Shown here piece after piece: positions 1 to 9,443 of a DNA stretch of 11,182 nucleotides (position 1 is the stretch's first letter; the number at the start of each line of letters is the position of its first letter). Both the position numbers and the translations under genes were made by a program. This stretch comes from Candidatus Rokuibacteriota bacterium (lineage in GTDB: Bacteria > Methylomirabilota > Methylomirabilia > Rokubacteriales > JACOUJ01), in NCBI GenBank assembly GCA_016177865.1, contig JACOUJ010000107.1, positions 1-11,182 on the forward strand, read 5' to 3'. The notes below the pieces were generated by a model. The model did not search any database, had not been told where the DNA came from, and saw only the letters and a list, made by a program, of their open reading frames with translations.

Positions 1-707
1 AATCGCGCCCTGGAGTCTGTGATAGACGCCATTGTCCATGACCTTCGGGCCACCGTGGTCTCCATGCAGGGCGTGGCCGGGAACCTCCTCGAGAGATCGG
101 AAGAGATCCCGGCCGGTAACGGAAGTCAGGCCCTTCGCCGCCTGCTGACCATGACGGAGCACCAGGAGCGGCTTCTCCGCGATCTCTTGACCGTAGTCAG
201 GCTTGGGAATGAGCCGCCCAGGATCAAAGAGGTGGATGTGGAAGCCCTGTTGATCGAGGTCGTCGAGGAGTGTCGGACAGAGGCCGGGGCCACCGGCGTC
301 ACGTTCCGACTTCCGGAAGTGTTCCCGGTCGTGTCCGCCGATCCCACCCGCCTGAGGGCGGTCTTCACGCATCTCACGCAGAACGCCATCAAATTTATGG
401 GGGGGCAGCCGGACCCGGAGATCGAGATCACGGCGCACGAGGAAAGCGGGTGGGTCCAGTTTTCGATCCGGGACAACGGGATCGGGATTGACCCGGCCTA
501 CCACGGAAAGATCTTCGGGCTGTTCCAGCGGCTTGGCGAGATCGAAGCCGACGGAACCGGCGTCGGGCTCGCGATCGTCAAGCAGATCGTTGAGCAAAGT
601 GGCGGCCGGGTCTGGGTGGATTCGAAGAAGGGCGAGGGCACGACGGTCTCGTTTACGCTGCCGACCCCCGATGGGTCCGCCCCGCATCGTGAGTCAGGGG
701 TGAGAGG

Positions 708-711
<4 letters not shown>
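1..711 (+). CDS. Sensor histidine kinase, C-terminal part (5' end outside window)
   Basis: The reading frame is open to the left edge, so the gene starts upstream; a GTG at 19 is only the first possible start codon inside the window. Counting visible codons from base 1 (236 residues), an H-box His lies at 13 in HDLRATV, the N-box Asn at 128 (HLTQNAIKF), the G1 box at 158-162 (DNGIG) and the G2 box at 185-190 (GTGVGL). This is the DHp plus HATPase_c core of a histidine kinase, expected to autophosphorylate on His13. No membrane segment is visible; any sensor region lies upstream. The Pro usual at H+5 is replaced by Thr. The stop overlaps the start of the next gene as ATGA, so the two are probably co-transcribed and translationally coupled, and the receiver at the start of the next protein is a natural phosphotransfer partner (inference). 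Confidence 0.93.
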
Positions 712-3791
<3,080 letters not shown>

Positions 3792-3794
3792 CAG

Positions 3795-4109
3795 GTGGAA
3801 GAATCTCTGGGGCGCTTTCGCGAGCAGGCCCAGGAGCGCCTCACTGAGCTGGCCCTGGGTATTTTGATCCCCGAGCAATCTCCACGCGCCGTCGAAGCCC
3901 TCCAGCAGGCGTTCGGGTTCACGCCCAGTGTCGGCGGTCAGCCCTGGGGCACCGCAACGAAGCCGAAGGTGGCCCATGTACTTAGGAGAGGACCTCGCCG
4001 ATCTCCTCCGCGGCGTTCGGGCATAACCCCTTTGTGGAGAGTACGCCGCTCCCCGATCCGCCGGTCCCACATCACGCGCGCAAGGCCCGGCTTCTCAAGA
4101 CGTTCTTGA
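3795..4109 (+). CDS. Small hypothetical ORF after the hybrid kinase, possibly truncated
   Basis: A GTG-started ORF of 104 codons beginning 3 bases after the kinase stop. Residues 1 to about 55 look like genuine coding sequence: an amphipathic Glu/Gln/Leu-rich helix (FREQAQERLTELALGIL), another helix (AVEALQQAFGF), and mostly G/C third codon positions. From about residue 62 it turns Arg/Pro/Ser-rich, because it reads antisense to the tail of the converging aldo/keto reductase gene. I do not recognise the family. The position suggests translational coupling to the kinase, perhaps as a small accessory protein. It may instead be the 5' remnant of a gene broken by a rearrangement near 3960-3990, or not expressed at all. 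Confidence 0.3.
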   Translation: MEESLGRFREQAQERLTELALGILIPEQSPRAVEALQQAFGFTPSVGGQPWGTATKPKVAHVLRRGPRRSPPRRSGITPLWRVRRSPIRRSHITRARPGFSRRS

Positions 4110-5101
4110 AAGGTGCGAAAGCGATCCGTGTCCCCCCGGCGCAGAACATAGAGCATGGGGACTCGGAAGTCACGCTCCCAAAGCTCGCGGAGCCGCCGGA
4201 GATGGTCCTGGGATAATCTGACGCCGCTCGCGGCGGCGTTTTCCCGCATCTGGTGAGCATTTCTCGCGCCGGCGATCGTCGTGGAGACCGCCGGGTGAGC
4301 CAGGCAGAACGCGAGGGCCGCCTGAGCCAGGGAGTGAATCGGTCCTTTTAGTAGAAAGCGGCACAGCTCCACTTTCACCAGCTCCCGCTGGAAGCGCTCA
4401 CCAGGGAAGTGGCGGACTCGCACATCCTCCTCGTTGAACCGGTCCTCATCCTCGGGGGTAAACTTTCCGGTGAGAAGGCCGCGACGGAGCGGCACTCGAG
4501 CGATGACCCCCACCCCGGCGGCCTGGGCGAGAGGGAAGACCTGCCTTGCGGCCGTCTGATCCAAGATACTGTATTCGATTTGGATCACATCCACCTTCCC
4601 TGAGCGGATCGACGCGAGCGCCACTTCGTCTCTGTTGACGGAGACCCCGTAGAAGCGGATCTTCCCCTCCTCTCGTCGCTTGTCCAAGAGATCGAACACC
4701 TCTCCCCGCTCAATCACCTCCAGGGGCGGATTATGGAGTTGGTAGAGGTCAACATAATCCGTCTGAAGCCGCCTCAGGCTCTCCTCCAGGACCCGGGAGA
4801 TATACGGGGGGGAATAATCCCGCTTCCCTCGGTGGGGTCCCACCATCGTGGTTCCGCCCTTGGTGGCCAGGATGACCTGCTCGCGCCGTCCCCTGAGGGC
4901 TTGTCCGAGGAGGGCCTCGCTCTTGCCGGCCCCATACGCGTCTGAGGTGTCAATGAAGTTCACGCCCAACTCCATCGCTGCCTCGATGGCCGCCAAGGAC
5001 TCCCGGTCGTCCATCGGGCCAAAGTGACCCGCATGGACCATGGTCCCCAGGCCGATCTCGCTCACCCTCAGAGCGGTCCGTCCGAGGAGACGATAGTTCA
5101 T
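3938..5101 (-). CDS. Aldo/keto reductase with an Arg-rich DRR/ERR C-terminal tail
   Basis: A 387-residue NAD(P)H-dependent oxidoreductase of the aldo/keto reductase superfamily. It starts with the typical MNYRLLGRTALRVSEIGLGT strand. The catalytic tetrad is complete: D51 and Y56 in IDTSDAYG, K81 in ILATKGG, and H123 in DLYQLHNP. The cofactor-binding signature is TTIAGARNAHQMREN near residues 273-287. The barrel ends around 310. The last 75 residues are extra: a segment MLYVLRRGDTDRFRTF, then VMWDRR at 343-348, ERR at 351-353, ERR at 362-364 and DRR at 367-369. Family members are usually 300-340 residues, so this tail is an addition. The substrate is unknown. The start lies 22 bases after the MFS transporter stop on the same strand, so the two are probably one transcript. 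The last 18 residues after DRRG may be read-through past an older end. Confidence 0.93.
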   Translation of the reverse strand: MNYRLLGRTALRVSEIGLGTMVHAGHFGPMDDRESLAAIEAAMELGVNFIDTSDAYGAGKSEALLGQALRGRREQVILATKGGTTMVGPHRGKRDYSPPYISRVLEESLRRLQTDYVDLYQLHNPPLEVIERGEVFDLLDKRREEGKIRFYGVSVNRDEVALASIRSGKVDVIQIEYSILDQTAARQVFPLAQAAGVGVIARVPLRRGLLTGKFTPEDEDRFNEEDVRVRHFPGERFQRELVKVELCRFLLKGPIHSLAQAALAFCLAHPAVSTTIAGARNAHQMRENAAASGVRLSQDHLRRLRELWERDFRVPMLYVLRRGDTDRFRTFQERLEKPGLARVMWDRRIGERRTLHKGVMPERRGGDRRGPLLSTWATFGFVAVPQG

Positions 5102-5123
5102 CCTACGCGGAGCCCCATGTGTT

Positions 5124-6341
5124 TCATGCCTGATTCTCCCCTTTGCCCTCTTTTGCCCAACGAAGGGGAACGAGGGCGATCATAATCATGCCAGCGAGCA
5201 CCATCCACGCCAAACGGTATGAGTTGGTCTGGTCAACAAGAAATCCAAAGACTGGCGGGAGGGCAATGATCCCAACATAGCCAACGGTATTCGTCAGTCC
5301 GACAGCCAGCCCGGCAACTTGGACTCCGACCAGTTCGGAGGCGAGGGTGAGGGTGAGACCGTTCCACCCTCGCAGGGTCAGACCGAGGAGGGCAACGGTC
5401 AATGAGACTAGCCAAACAGGGGTCTTCGGCGAAAAGAGAGAAGTCACAAGGATCAGGAAAACAGTAACCAACCCGATCAGGAGAAGAACGGGACCACGCC
5501 TGCCGCCCGCGGCGCGATCACTCAGGAATCCCCAGACGATTCTTCCTGCGGCTCCGCAGAGCTGACCCACGGCCAAGAGGCTCCCAGCAAGGGTGAGCGG
5601 GAGGTGGACGTTCTCGGTTAAGTAAAGCAACAGGTAGGTGAGATAGCACCATTGACCGCCGGCAAGGATGAAAACGTAAATCAGAACCGCCCAGATGTCC
5701 TTGCGCAGGAGGAGCTCTTTGAACCCCGTGGCCTGAGCCTCACCTGCACGCAGATCCAATCCCGGAGGCTCCTTATACAGGTAGAGCGCCCCTAGGCCGA
5801 TCCCTATGGCGAATATTCCTGCAAAGACAAACGCGAAGCGCCAGCCGAAGGTCAACGCGAGGGGGGGAAGCGTCATGGCGGCGATCGCCCCACCCAGTGG
5901 AGTCGCCATCTGACGGAGTCCCATGGCGGTCCCTCGCTCCCTTTCAGGAAACCAGCCGATGATCGCCTTTCCCCCCGCCGGAGCGGAGCTCCCAGTGGCA
6001 ACGCCGGTCAGGAGGAGGACGGGGAGCAGCATCATAAAGGTGCTCGCCCAATTCACCCCCATGATGAAGAACCCGCTCGCCATCGCCACATACGCGATGA
6101 CCCACCGCTCTCCAAGACGATCGACCGCCTTTCCCACCGGAATCCCCGCGACGGCCGCACCCCCGTTGAGGACGGAGGAAACGAATCCGACCTCGGTACG
6201 AGTGAGCCTCAGTCCCTCTTTGATCAACGGCATGAGGGCGGGAATACCCATCCGGATGATCGCCACGCTCATCTGAGAAGCCGCGGCAATCCCCAGAAAG
6301 AACCAGCGTCTCTTTGAGCCTTTCGAATCGAGATTCGACAT
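5124..6341 (-). CDS. Major facilitator superfamily transporter
   Basis: A 405-residue membrane protein with about twelve hydrophobic segments in two halves. The MFS motif A between helices 2 and 3 is at residues 70-79 (GKAVDRLGER); the matching loop of the second half reads WGFLSDRAAGGRR. The cytoplasmic connector after helix 6 carries charged residues (KEPPGLDLRAGEA). An Arg at 30 inside helix 1 would suit an anionic substrate, as in the anion/cation symporter branch, but the substrate cannot be read from sequence. I chose ATG at 6341 because the frame upstream of it (open to 6644) is hydrophilic and not membrane-like; an in-frame ATG at 6449 is an alternative. No good ribosome binding site is visible, and a 7-bp hairpin sits just upstream. 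Lying after the 5-oxoprolinase genes, it may import 5-oxoproline or a related acid (inference). Confidence 0.92.
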   Translation of the reverse strand: MSNLDSKGSKRRWFFLGIAAASQMSVAIIRMGIPALMPLIKEGLRLTRTEVGFVSSVLNGGAAVAGIPVGKAVDRLGERWVIAYVAMASGFFIMGVNWASTFMMLLPVLLLTGVATGSSAPAGGKAIIGWFPERERGTAMGLRQMATPLGGAIAAMTLPPLALTFGWRFAFVFAGIFAIGIGLGALYLYKEPPGLDLRAGEAQATGFKELLLRKDIWAVLIYVFILAGGQWCYLTYLLLYLTENVHLPLTLAGSLLAVGQLCGAAGRIVWGFLSDRAAGGRRGPVLLLIGLVTVFLILVTSLFSPKTPVWLVSLTVALLGLTLRGWNGLTLTLASELVGVQVAGLAVGLTNTVGYVGIIALPPVFGFLVDQTNSYRLAWMVLAGMIMIALVPLRWAKEGKGENQA

Positions 6342-6350
6342 GTGTTGGCG

Positions 6351-6377
6351 GGACGACGTGGTTGTGTCGGGTCGTCC
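6351..6377 (-). promoter_or_regulatory. Hairpin just upstream of the MFS start codon
   Basis: GGACGAC at 6351-6357 is perfectly complementary to GTCGTCC at 6371-6377, with a 13-base loop. On the mRNA of the MFS gene the stem ends 9 bases before the ATG, where a ribosome binding site would be. No Shine-Dalgarno sequence is seen outside it. The hairpin could limit translation or serve as an operator; the function is inferred only from position. Confidence 0.35.
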
Positions 6378-6512
6378 TCTATAGGAGGTGTGCCAGTGAG
6401 ATCGCCCCCGGCTCTCTTGAATCGCGATAGGCCAACCCCAGAGTTGCATGGGACAACCTGAGACCCTATCCTGACGGTTTGTGAAAATTGTCCCCGTGCT
6501 AGAAACGACGTG

Positions 6513-6542
6513 AGTGTACGCCACCTCTTTGGGAGACGTCAA
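6513..6542 (-). promoter_or_regulatory. Possible sigma70-type promoter for MFS-AKR
   Basis: On the minus strand TTGACG (6542-6537) is followed after 18 bases by TACACT (6518-6513), a 5/6 and 4/6 match to -35 and -10 consensus. Transcription would start near 6506 and give a leader of about 165 bases before the MFS ATG. The position, in the only large spacer of the minus-strand block, is sensible. Such matches occur by chance, and there is no expression evidence. Confidence 0.3.
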
Positions 6543-6544
6543 GG

Positions 6545-6581
6545 GTCTGGGCGCGCGTGCTGTTGAGGACCAGACGCGCGC
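6545..6581. promoter_or_regulatory. Strong inverted repeat with a competing pairing
   Basis: GCGCGCGT (6551-6558) pairs perfectly with ACGCGCGC (6574-6581), and CTG/CAG inside adds three pairs beyond a single-base bulge. GTCTGG (6545-6550) can instead pair with CCAGAC (6570-6575), which overlaps the first stem, so the two structures exclude each other. It lies right behind the possible -35 box and about 240 bases after the pxpA stop. No T-run follows on either strand, so it is not a standard intrinsic terminator. It may be a factor-dependent transcript end, an operator or a switch-like structure. Confidence 0.4.
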
Positions 6582-6820
6582 GGTGTGCCAAGGCTTGGGC
6601 CGTCTTCGGCCGACGAGCCCATCGCCCCTACATCTCCCGTTCATCGGTGGTCAATGTGAGCGGAGGAATTGTGGTCCTGTGCGCATCGGCAATCTTCCTT
6701 TTGTCTTCGCAAAACGAACGAGCATACAACTTCTTCCATCAATTTCTGACTCAAGACACTAGGCGCAAACCGATGAAGCGAGCGGAGGACCCTGTGGCCG
6801 TGGGCGTCACCCAATACTTT

Positions 6821-7555
6821 CTACTTCCCGAGCCAGTCGCGGAGCGGGCGGACCTCGATCCCCGCGTTCTCGAGTCCCTGCCTGACCGCGCGCACAATCT
6901 TCTCCGCCCCGGGCGTATCGCCGTGGCAGCAGAGTGTCTGGAGCTTTCCCTCTTTCGCCAGACGGACAGCCTGATCCGCCGCCGCGGCGGGATCGGTGAT
7001 GAGGCTTCCAGGAAGCCTGCGGGAGACGAGGGTACCATCGGGATTGTAGGCGCGGTCAGCGAACCCTTCTGAAGCGACGCGGATTCCAAGCCTTCTGCAG
7101 GCTTGGTCATACCGCCCGGTCCCGAGCGTGAAGAGAATCAGTTCGGAGCCGGACTCCCGCACCGCCTCGCCGATCGCCCGGGCCAGCCCCTCGTCCTCCT
7201 CGGCCATCTGATAGAGCGCCCCGTGGGGCTTGACGTGTTGGAGGTCCGCTCCGGCCACGCGGCAGAACTCGCGGAGGGCCCCGATCTGATAACAACAGAA
7301 GTCCTTGAGCTCCTCGGGGGTGACGGCCATGGACCGCCGGCCAAATCCCATGAGGTCGGGGAGGCTCGGGTGGGCGCCGATCGCGACACCATGCCGGAGG
7401 GCGAGTACAATCGTCTTTCGCATCACGTGCGGATCACCGGCGTGGTAGCCGCACGCGATGCTGGCTGAGGTGATATAGGGCATGATCGCCTCGTCAGCAC
7501 CGAGCGACCATCGCCCGTAGCTCTCCCCCATGTCACAGTTGAGATCAATCGTCAT
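6821..7555 (-). CDS. pxpA: 5-oxoprolinase subunit A (LamB/YcsF family)
   Basis: A full-length 244-residue LamB/YcsF protein. Family signatures are all present: DLNCDMGESYGRW at 4-16, ACGYHAGDP at 34-42, GAHPSLPDLMGFGRR at 60-74, HVKPHGALY at 107-115, EGFADRAYNPDGTLVSR at 163-179 and CCHGDTPGA at 209-217. In E. coli and Bacillus the A subunit works with PxpB and PxpC to hydrolyse 5-oxo-L-proline to L-glutamate at the cost of ATP, in the cytoplasm. The ATG overlaps the pxpC stop by four bases (ATGA), with GAAAGGGAC seven bases upstream as ribosome binding site, so the two are tightly coupled. It is the last gene before the 479-base spacer. Confidence 0.96.
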   Translation of the reverse strand: MTIDLNCDMGESYGRWSLGADEAIMPYITSASIACGYHAGDPHVMRKTIVLALRHGVAIGAHPSLPDLMGFGRRSMAVTPEELKDFCCYQIGALREFCRVAGADLQHVKPHGALYQMAEEDEGLARAIGEAVRESGSELILFTLGTGRYDQACRRLGIRVASEGFADRAYNPDGTLVSRRLPGSLITDPAAAADQAVRLAKEGKLQTLCCHGDTPGAEKIVRAVRQGLENAGIEVRPLRDWLGK

Positions 7556-8505
7556 GCCGTGTCCCTTTCAATGGCTCCGTCGAGCCACGCTCGATGCGTC
7601 CCCAGGAGCGAATGGGCCTCCGCGACACTGACCTCCCGGAAGCGGATGAGGTGATCTGGCTTGGCCTGAGCGATCCGCGGGATGTCCACGCTCAGGACCG
7701 TGGCGATCTTGGTATACCCGCCGGTGGACTGGCGGTCCACGAGGAGGATGATCGGCTGGCCGTCCCCCACCACCTGGACTCCGCCGAGAGGGATCCCGTC
7801 TGAGAGGATATCGTAGCCGTGACGATGCGGGATGGGAGACCCCGTGAGGCGGTACCCCATGCGGTCAGCCGCAGGGGTCACGCGATACGTGCTCTCAAGG
7901 AAGATCCGAATCCCCTCAGGCGGGAACCGGTCAGCCTGGGGGCCAAGGATCACGCGGCATTCAATCGTTGGGGAGTGAACGGGCACCCACTCAGGACGGA
8001 CTCGACGTCCTTCGAGCTCGGCTAGGGGTCTCGGCGCTGGTCCGGTGGGAAGCTGATCGCCTTTCTGAAGAGAGCGTCCGCCGAAACCGCCGAGGCGGCC
8101 TCGAAGGTATGTGGCCTGAGAGCCCAGCACGGGAGGCACGTTGATCCCGCCCGACAGAGACAGATACGCCCGACACCCGGTGCGAACCGCCCCGAGCTTC
8201 AAAAAGTCGCCGGGGTTCGTGCGGAGCGCGGTCCAGGTTGGAGCGTCCGCCCCGTTGATGATCACCGGGACGTCCGCCCCCGTCACGGCCACGATGGCCT
8301 CCCCGTGGAACTCGAGCGCTGGCCCCGTGAGCGTGCATTCGAGCCCGGCGGCCGTGTCCGGATTCCCCACTAGGCGATTCGCGAGAATGAAGGCATCGCG
8401 ATCCAGAGGGCCGGAGGGTGGGATCCCATAGCGGAGCGTGCCGGTCCTCCCAAGATCCTGCACCGTGGTAAGGAGACCCGGCTCCACTACTGTGATGGTA
8501 CTCAC
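7552..8505 (-). CDS. pxpC: 5-oxoprolinase subunit C (KipA-like, carboxyltransferase-like fold)
   Basis: A 317-residue protein of the KipA/PxpC family, once annotated as biotin-dependent carboxylase-like. Signatures include EPGLLTTVQDLGR at 8-20, PPSGPLDRDAFILANRLVGN at 29-48, LSLSGGINVPPVLGS at 115-129, RMGYRLTG at 215-222 and the C-terminal GGVQVVGDGQPIILLVDRQSTGGY near 241-264. It partners with PxpB in the ATP-dependent 5-oxoprolinase. The start is GTG at 8505 (MSTITVVEPG); no Shine-Dalgarno precedes it. Instead the stop of an 18-codon mini-ORF overlaps the start as GTGA, and a conserved hairpin ends 11 bases upstream. Translation is therefore probably coupled or structure-controlled (inference). 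The end overlaps pxpA by four bases. Confidence 0.95.
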   Translation of the reverse strand: MSTITVVEPGLLTTVQDLGRTGTLRYGIPPSGPLDRDAFILANRLVGNPDTAAGLECTLTGPALEFHGEAIVAVTGADVPVIINGADAPTWTALRTNPGDFLKLGAVRTGCRAYLSLSGGINVPPVLGSQATYLRGRLGGFGGRSLQKGDQLPTGPAPRPLAELEGRRVRPEWVPVHSPTIECRVILGPQADRFPPEGIRIFLESTYRVTPAADRMGYRLTGSPIPHRHGYDILSDGIPLGGVQVVGDGQPIILLVDRQSTGGYTKIATVLSVDIPRIAQAKPDHLIRFREVSVAEAHSLLGTHRAWLDGAIERDTA

Positions 8506-8558
8506 GGTTCTTGATTACGAGGGGAGAGCCCCAACTGCTCCCCCTCGTGCTCCCCCAT
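8502..8558 (-). CDS. Possible 18-codon leader peptide before pxpC
   Basis: ATG at 8558 opens an 18-codon frame reading MGEHEGEQLGLSPRNQEP, whose TGA overlaps the pxpC GTG (GTGA). The same peptide, with two whole-codon insertions, is found as the in-frame leader of pxpB (MGEIQEGEWLGLTPPDNQ, from GTG 9388). Differences include two synonymous changes (GGG/GGA, CTC/CTT), an ATG/GTG start swap and no frame-breaking indel, as expected if it is or was translated. No Shine-Dalgarno is visible before the ATG. The conservation could instead reflect only the hairpin encoded by the same bases. Confidence 0.3.
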   Translation of the reverse strand: MGEHEGEQLGLSPRNQEP

Positions 8559-8578
8559 GGGTTGATCACAACGCGAGC
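8511..8578 (-). repeat. Hairpin repeat copy 1, in front of pxpC
   Basis: A 68-base element clearly related to the one before pxpB (9335-9410). Its core is ACGAGGGG (8517-8524) pairing perfectly with CCCCTCGT (8541-8548), 16 bases apart. Inside, GAG/CTC adds three pairs past a one-base bulge and leaves a 9-base loop with GTTGGG on the minus strand. The shared flanks are TTGATT at the plus-strand left end and ACGCGAGC (ACGTGAGC in the other copy) at the right end. Confidence 0.75.
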
Positions 8579-8593
8579 TACTCACATTCCTTG

Positions 8594-9334
8594 TCACGCG
8601 GGACGCTCAGGAGGTTCTTCAATCAGAGGATGATACGTCCCCGCCACGACTGCCTGCCGGATGGCCTGAAACGACTCAGCGGCAATGGGGACAAAACGGA
8701 GACGATCTCCCGGACGAAGAAGGATGGGCTCAGCGGCCTGCGGGTCGTAAAGGGCGAGAGGGGTCTGCCCCAGGATCCAGAAGCCGCCTGGACTCTCGAC
8801 GGAGTAGATGACCCCCTGGTTCCCGGCGATCCCCACGCTCCCCGCGGGAATCTTGGTCCGGGGGGTGGTAAGGCGGGGAAGGTTGAGAGCCGTCGGCAGT
8901 CCCATCAGGTACGGGAGGCCGGGGGTAAAACCCAGAAACGCAACCACCAGCTCCGCTCCGGTATGGAGGCGGATCAGCGCGTCCGGGTCGAGGTGCAGGC
9001 GCTCGGCGGCAGCCTCAAGGTCCGGCCCGTGCCTGCCCCCATAAGAGCAGGGGACCTCCACGCGCCGCCCGGGGGGGATTCGTTCGGGGCGGGCGTGTGG
9101 AATGAGGGTCTGGATGAGCGCGGTGAGATGATCCCAGGCGATGACCAGCGGGTCGTAATAGACCAGCAGCGATCGAAACGTTGGAACGGTCTCGAGAACC
9201 CCCGGGAGCTTTGCCTTGAGGAGGAGATGATCCAGGGCGCGGACTCGCGCGTTGACCTCGGGGCTCAGGACACTCTCGAACTCGATGGAGACAGCCAGAT
9301 CCCCCGCGGGGACGAGTGTGACTTCGGACTCCAT
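8594..9334 (-). CDS. pxpB: 5-oxoprolinase subunit B (KipI-like)
   Basis: A 246-residue KipI/PxpB family protein counted from ATG 9334. The N-terminal VPAGDLAVSIEF at 8-19 and LSPEVNARVRAL match the family start. Signatures in the second half are VAFLGFTPGLPYLMGLP at 131-147, TPRTKIPAGSVGIAGNQ at 157-173 and SVESPGGFWILGQTPL at 178-193. With PxpC and PxpA it forms the ATP-dependent 5-oxoprolinase; the Bacillus homologue KipI was first described as an inhibitor of the sporulation kinase KinA. The frame is open upstream to a GTG at 9388, which would add 18 residues. I chose ATG because family members start there, but those 18 residues match the mini-ORF before pxpC, so the longer form is possible. 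No clear ribosome binding site is seen for either start; a hairpin lies 9 bases before the ATG. Confidence 0.94.
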   Translation of the reverse strand: MESEVTLVPAGDLAVSIEFESVLSPEVNARVRALDHLLLKAKLPGVLETVPTFRSLLVYYDPLVIAWDHLTALIQTLIPHARPERIPPGRRVEVPCSYGGRHGPDLEAAAERLHLDPDALIRLHTGAELVVAFLGFTPGLPYLMGLPTALNLPRLTTPRTKIPAGSVGIAGNQGVIYSVESPGGFWILGQTPLALYDPQAAEPILLRPGDRLRFVPIAAESFQAIRQAVVAGTYHPLIEEPPERPA

Positions 9335-9410
9335 TTGATTGTCAGGAGGGGTAAGTCCCAACCACTCCCCCTCCTGGATCTCCCCCACCTGGATTCATCA
9401 ATACGTGAGC
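9335..9410 (-). repeat. Hairpin repeat copy 2, in front of pxpB
   Basis: A 76-base relative of the element before pxpC. AGGAGGGG (9344-9351) pairs perfectly with CCCCTCCT (9368-9375), again 16 bases apart, with GAG/CTT adding three pairs (one G-U) past a one-base bulge and a 9-base loop containing GTTGGG on the minus strand. Compared with copy 1, the second base pair of the stem is swapped from C-G to G-C on both arms, so pairing is kept. The element fills most of the ycsI-pxpB gap. Confidence 0.75.
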
Positions 9411-9443
9411 CTTAGTTTTCACGTCTTCACGGTTCATCTGATC

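Larger units (their letters stand above)
6342..6820. other. 479-base spacer between pxpA and the MFS gene
   Basis: The largest gap in the window. It is somewhat less GC-rich than its neighbours around 6660-6770. It holds a possible minus-strand promoter (6513-6542), a strong inverted repeat with a competing pairing (6545-6581), a long-range 7-bp inverted repeat GGGACAA / TTGTCCC (6450-6456 and 6488-6494), a hairpin next to the MFS start (6351-6377), and a small 5-bp palindrome GGCCG tctt CGGCC near 6599-6612. ORFs crossing it on either strand have no protein-like character. No tRNA or other RNA gene is seen. Confidence 0.6.

Noticed and set aside
3828..3865. Possible intrinsic terminator after the kinase: CCCAGG ... 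CCTGGG followed by TATTTT
   Set aside because: The stem is only 6-7 bp with a 19-base loop, the T-run is four bases and broken, and it falls inside the coding-like part of the 3795 ORF.
6381..6400. Plus-strand AGGAGGTG resembling a strong ribosome binding site
   Set aside because: The only frames after it are very short (about 20 codons), and it is on the strand opposite to the genes on both sides.
6342..6644. N-terminal extension of the MFS protein to 6644
   Set aside because: The extra 101 residues are hydrophilic, Arg/Ser/Thr-rich and unlike any MFS N-terminus, and they would cover the spacer promoter and hairpins.
6641..6739. Minus-strand 32-codon ORF in the spacer (MEEVVCSFVLRRQKEDC...)
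   Set aside because: It has no ribosome binding site, no conserved motif and random-looking codon use; length is within chance.
6557..7072. Plus-strand ORF of 171 codons over the spacer and the pxpA 3' end
   Set aside because: More than half of it is antisense to pxpA, and the spacer part has no coding character.
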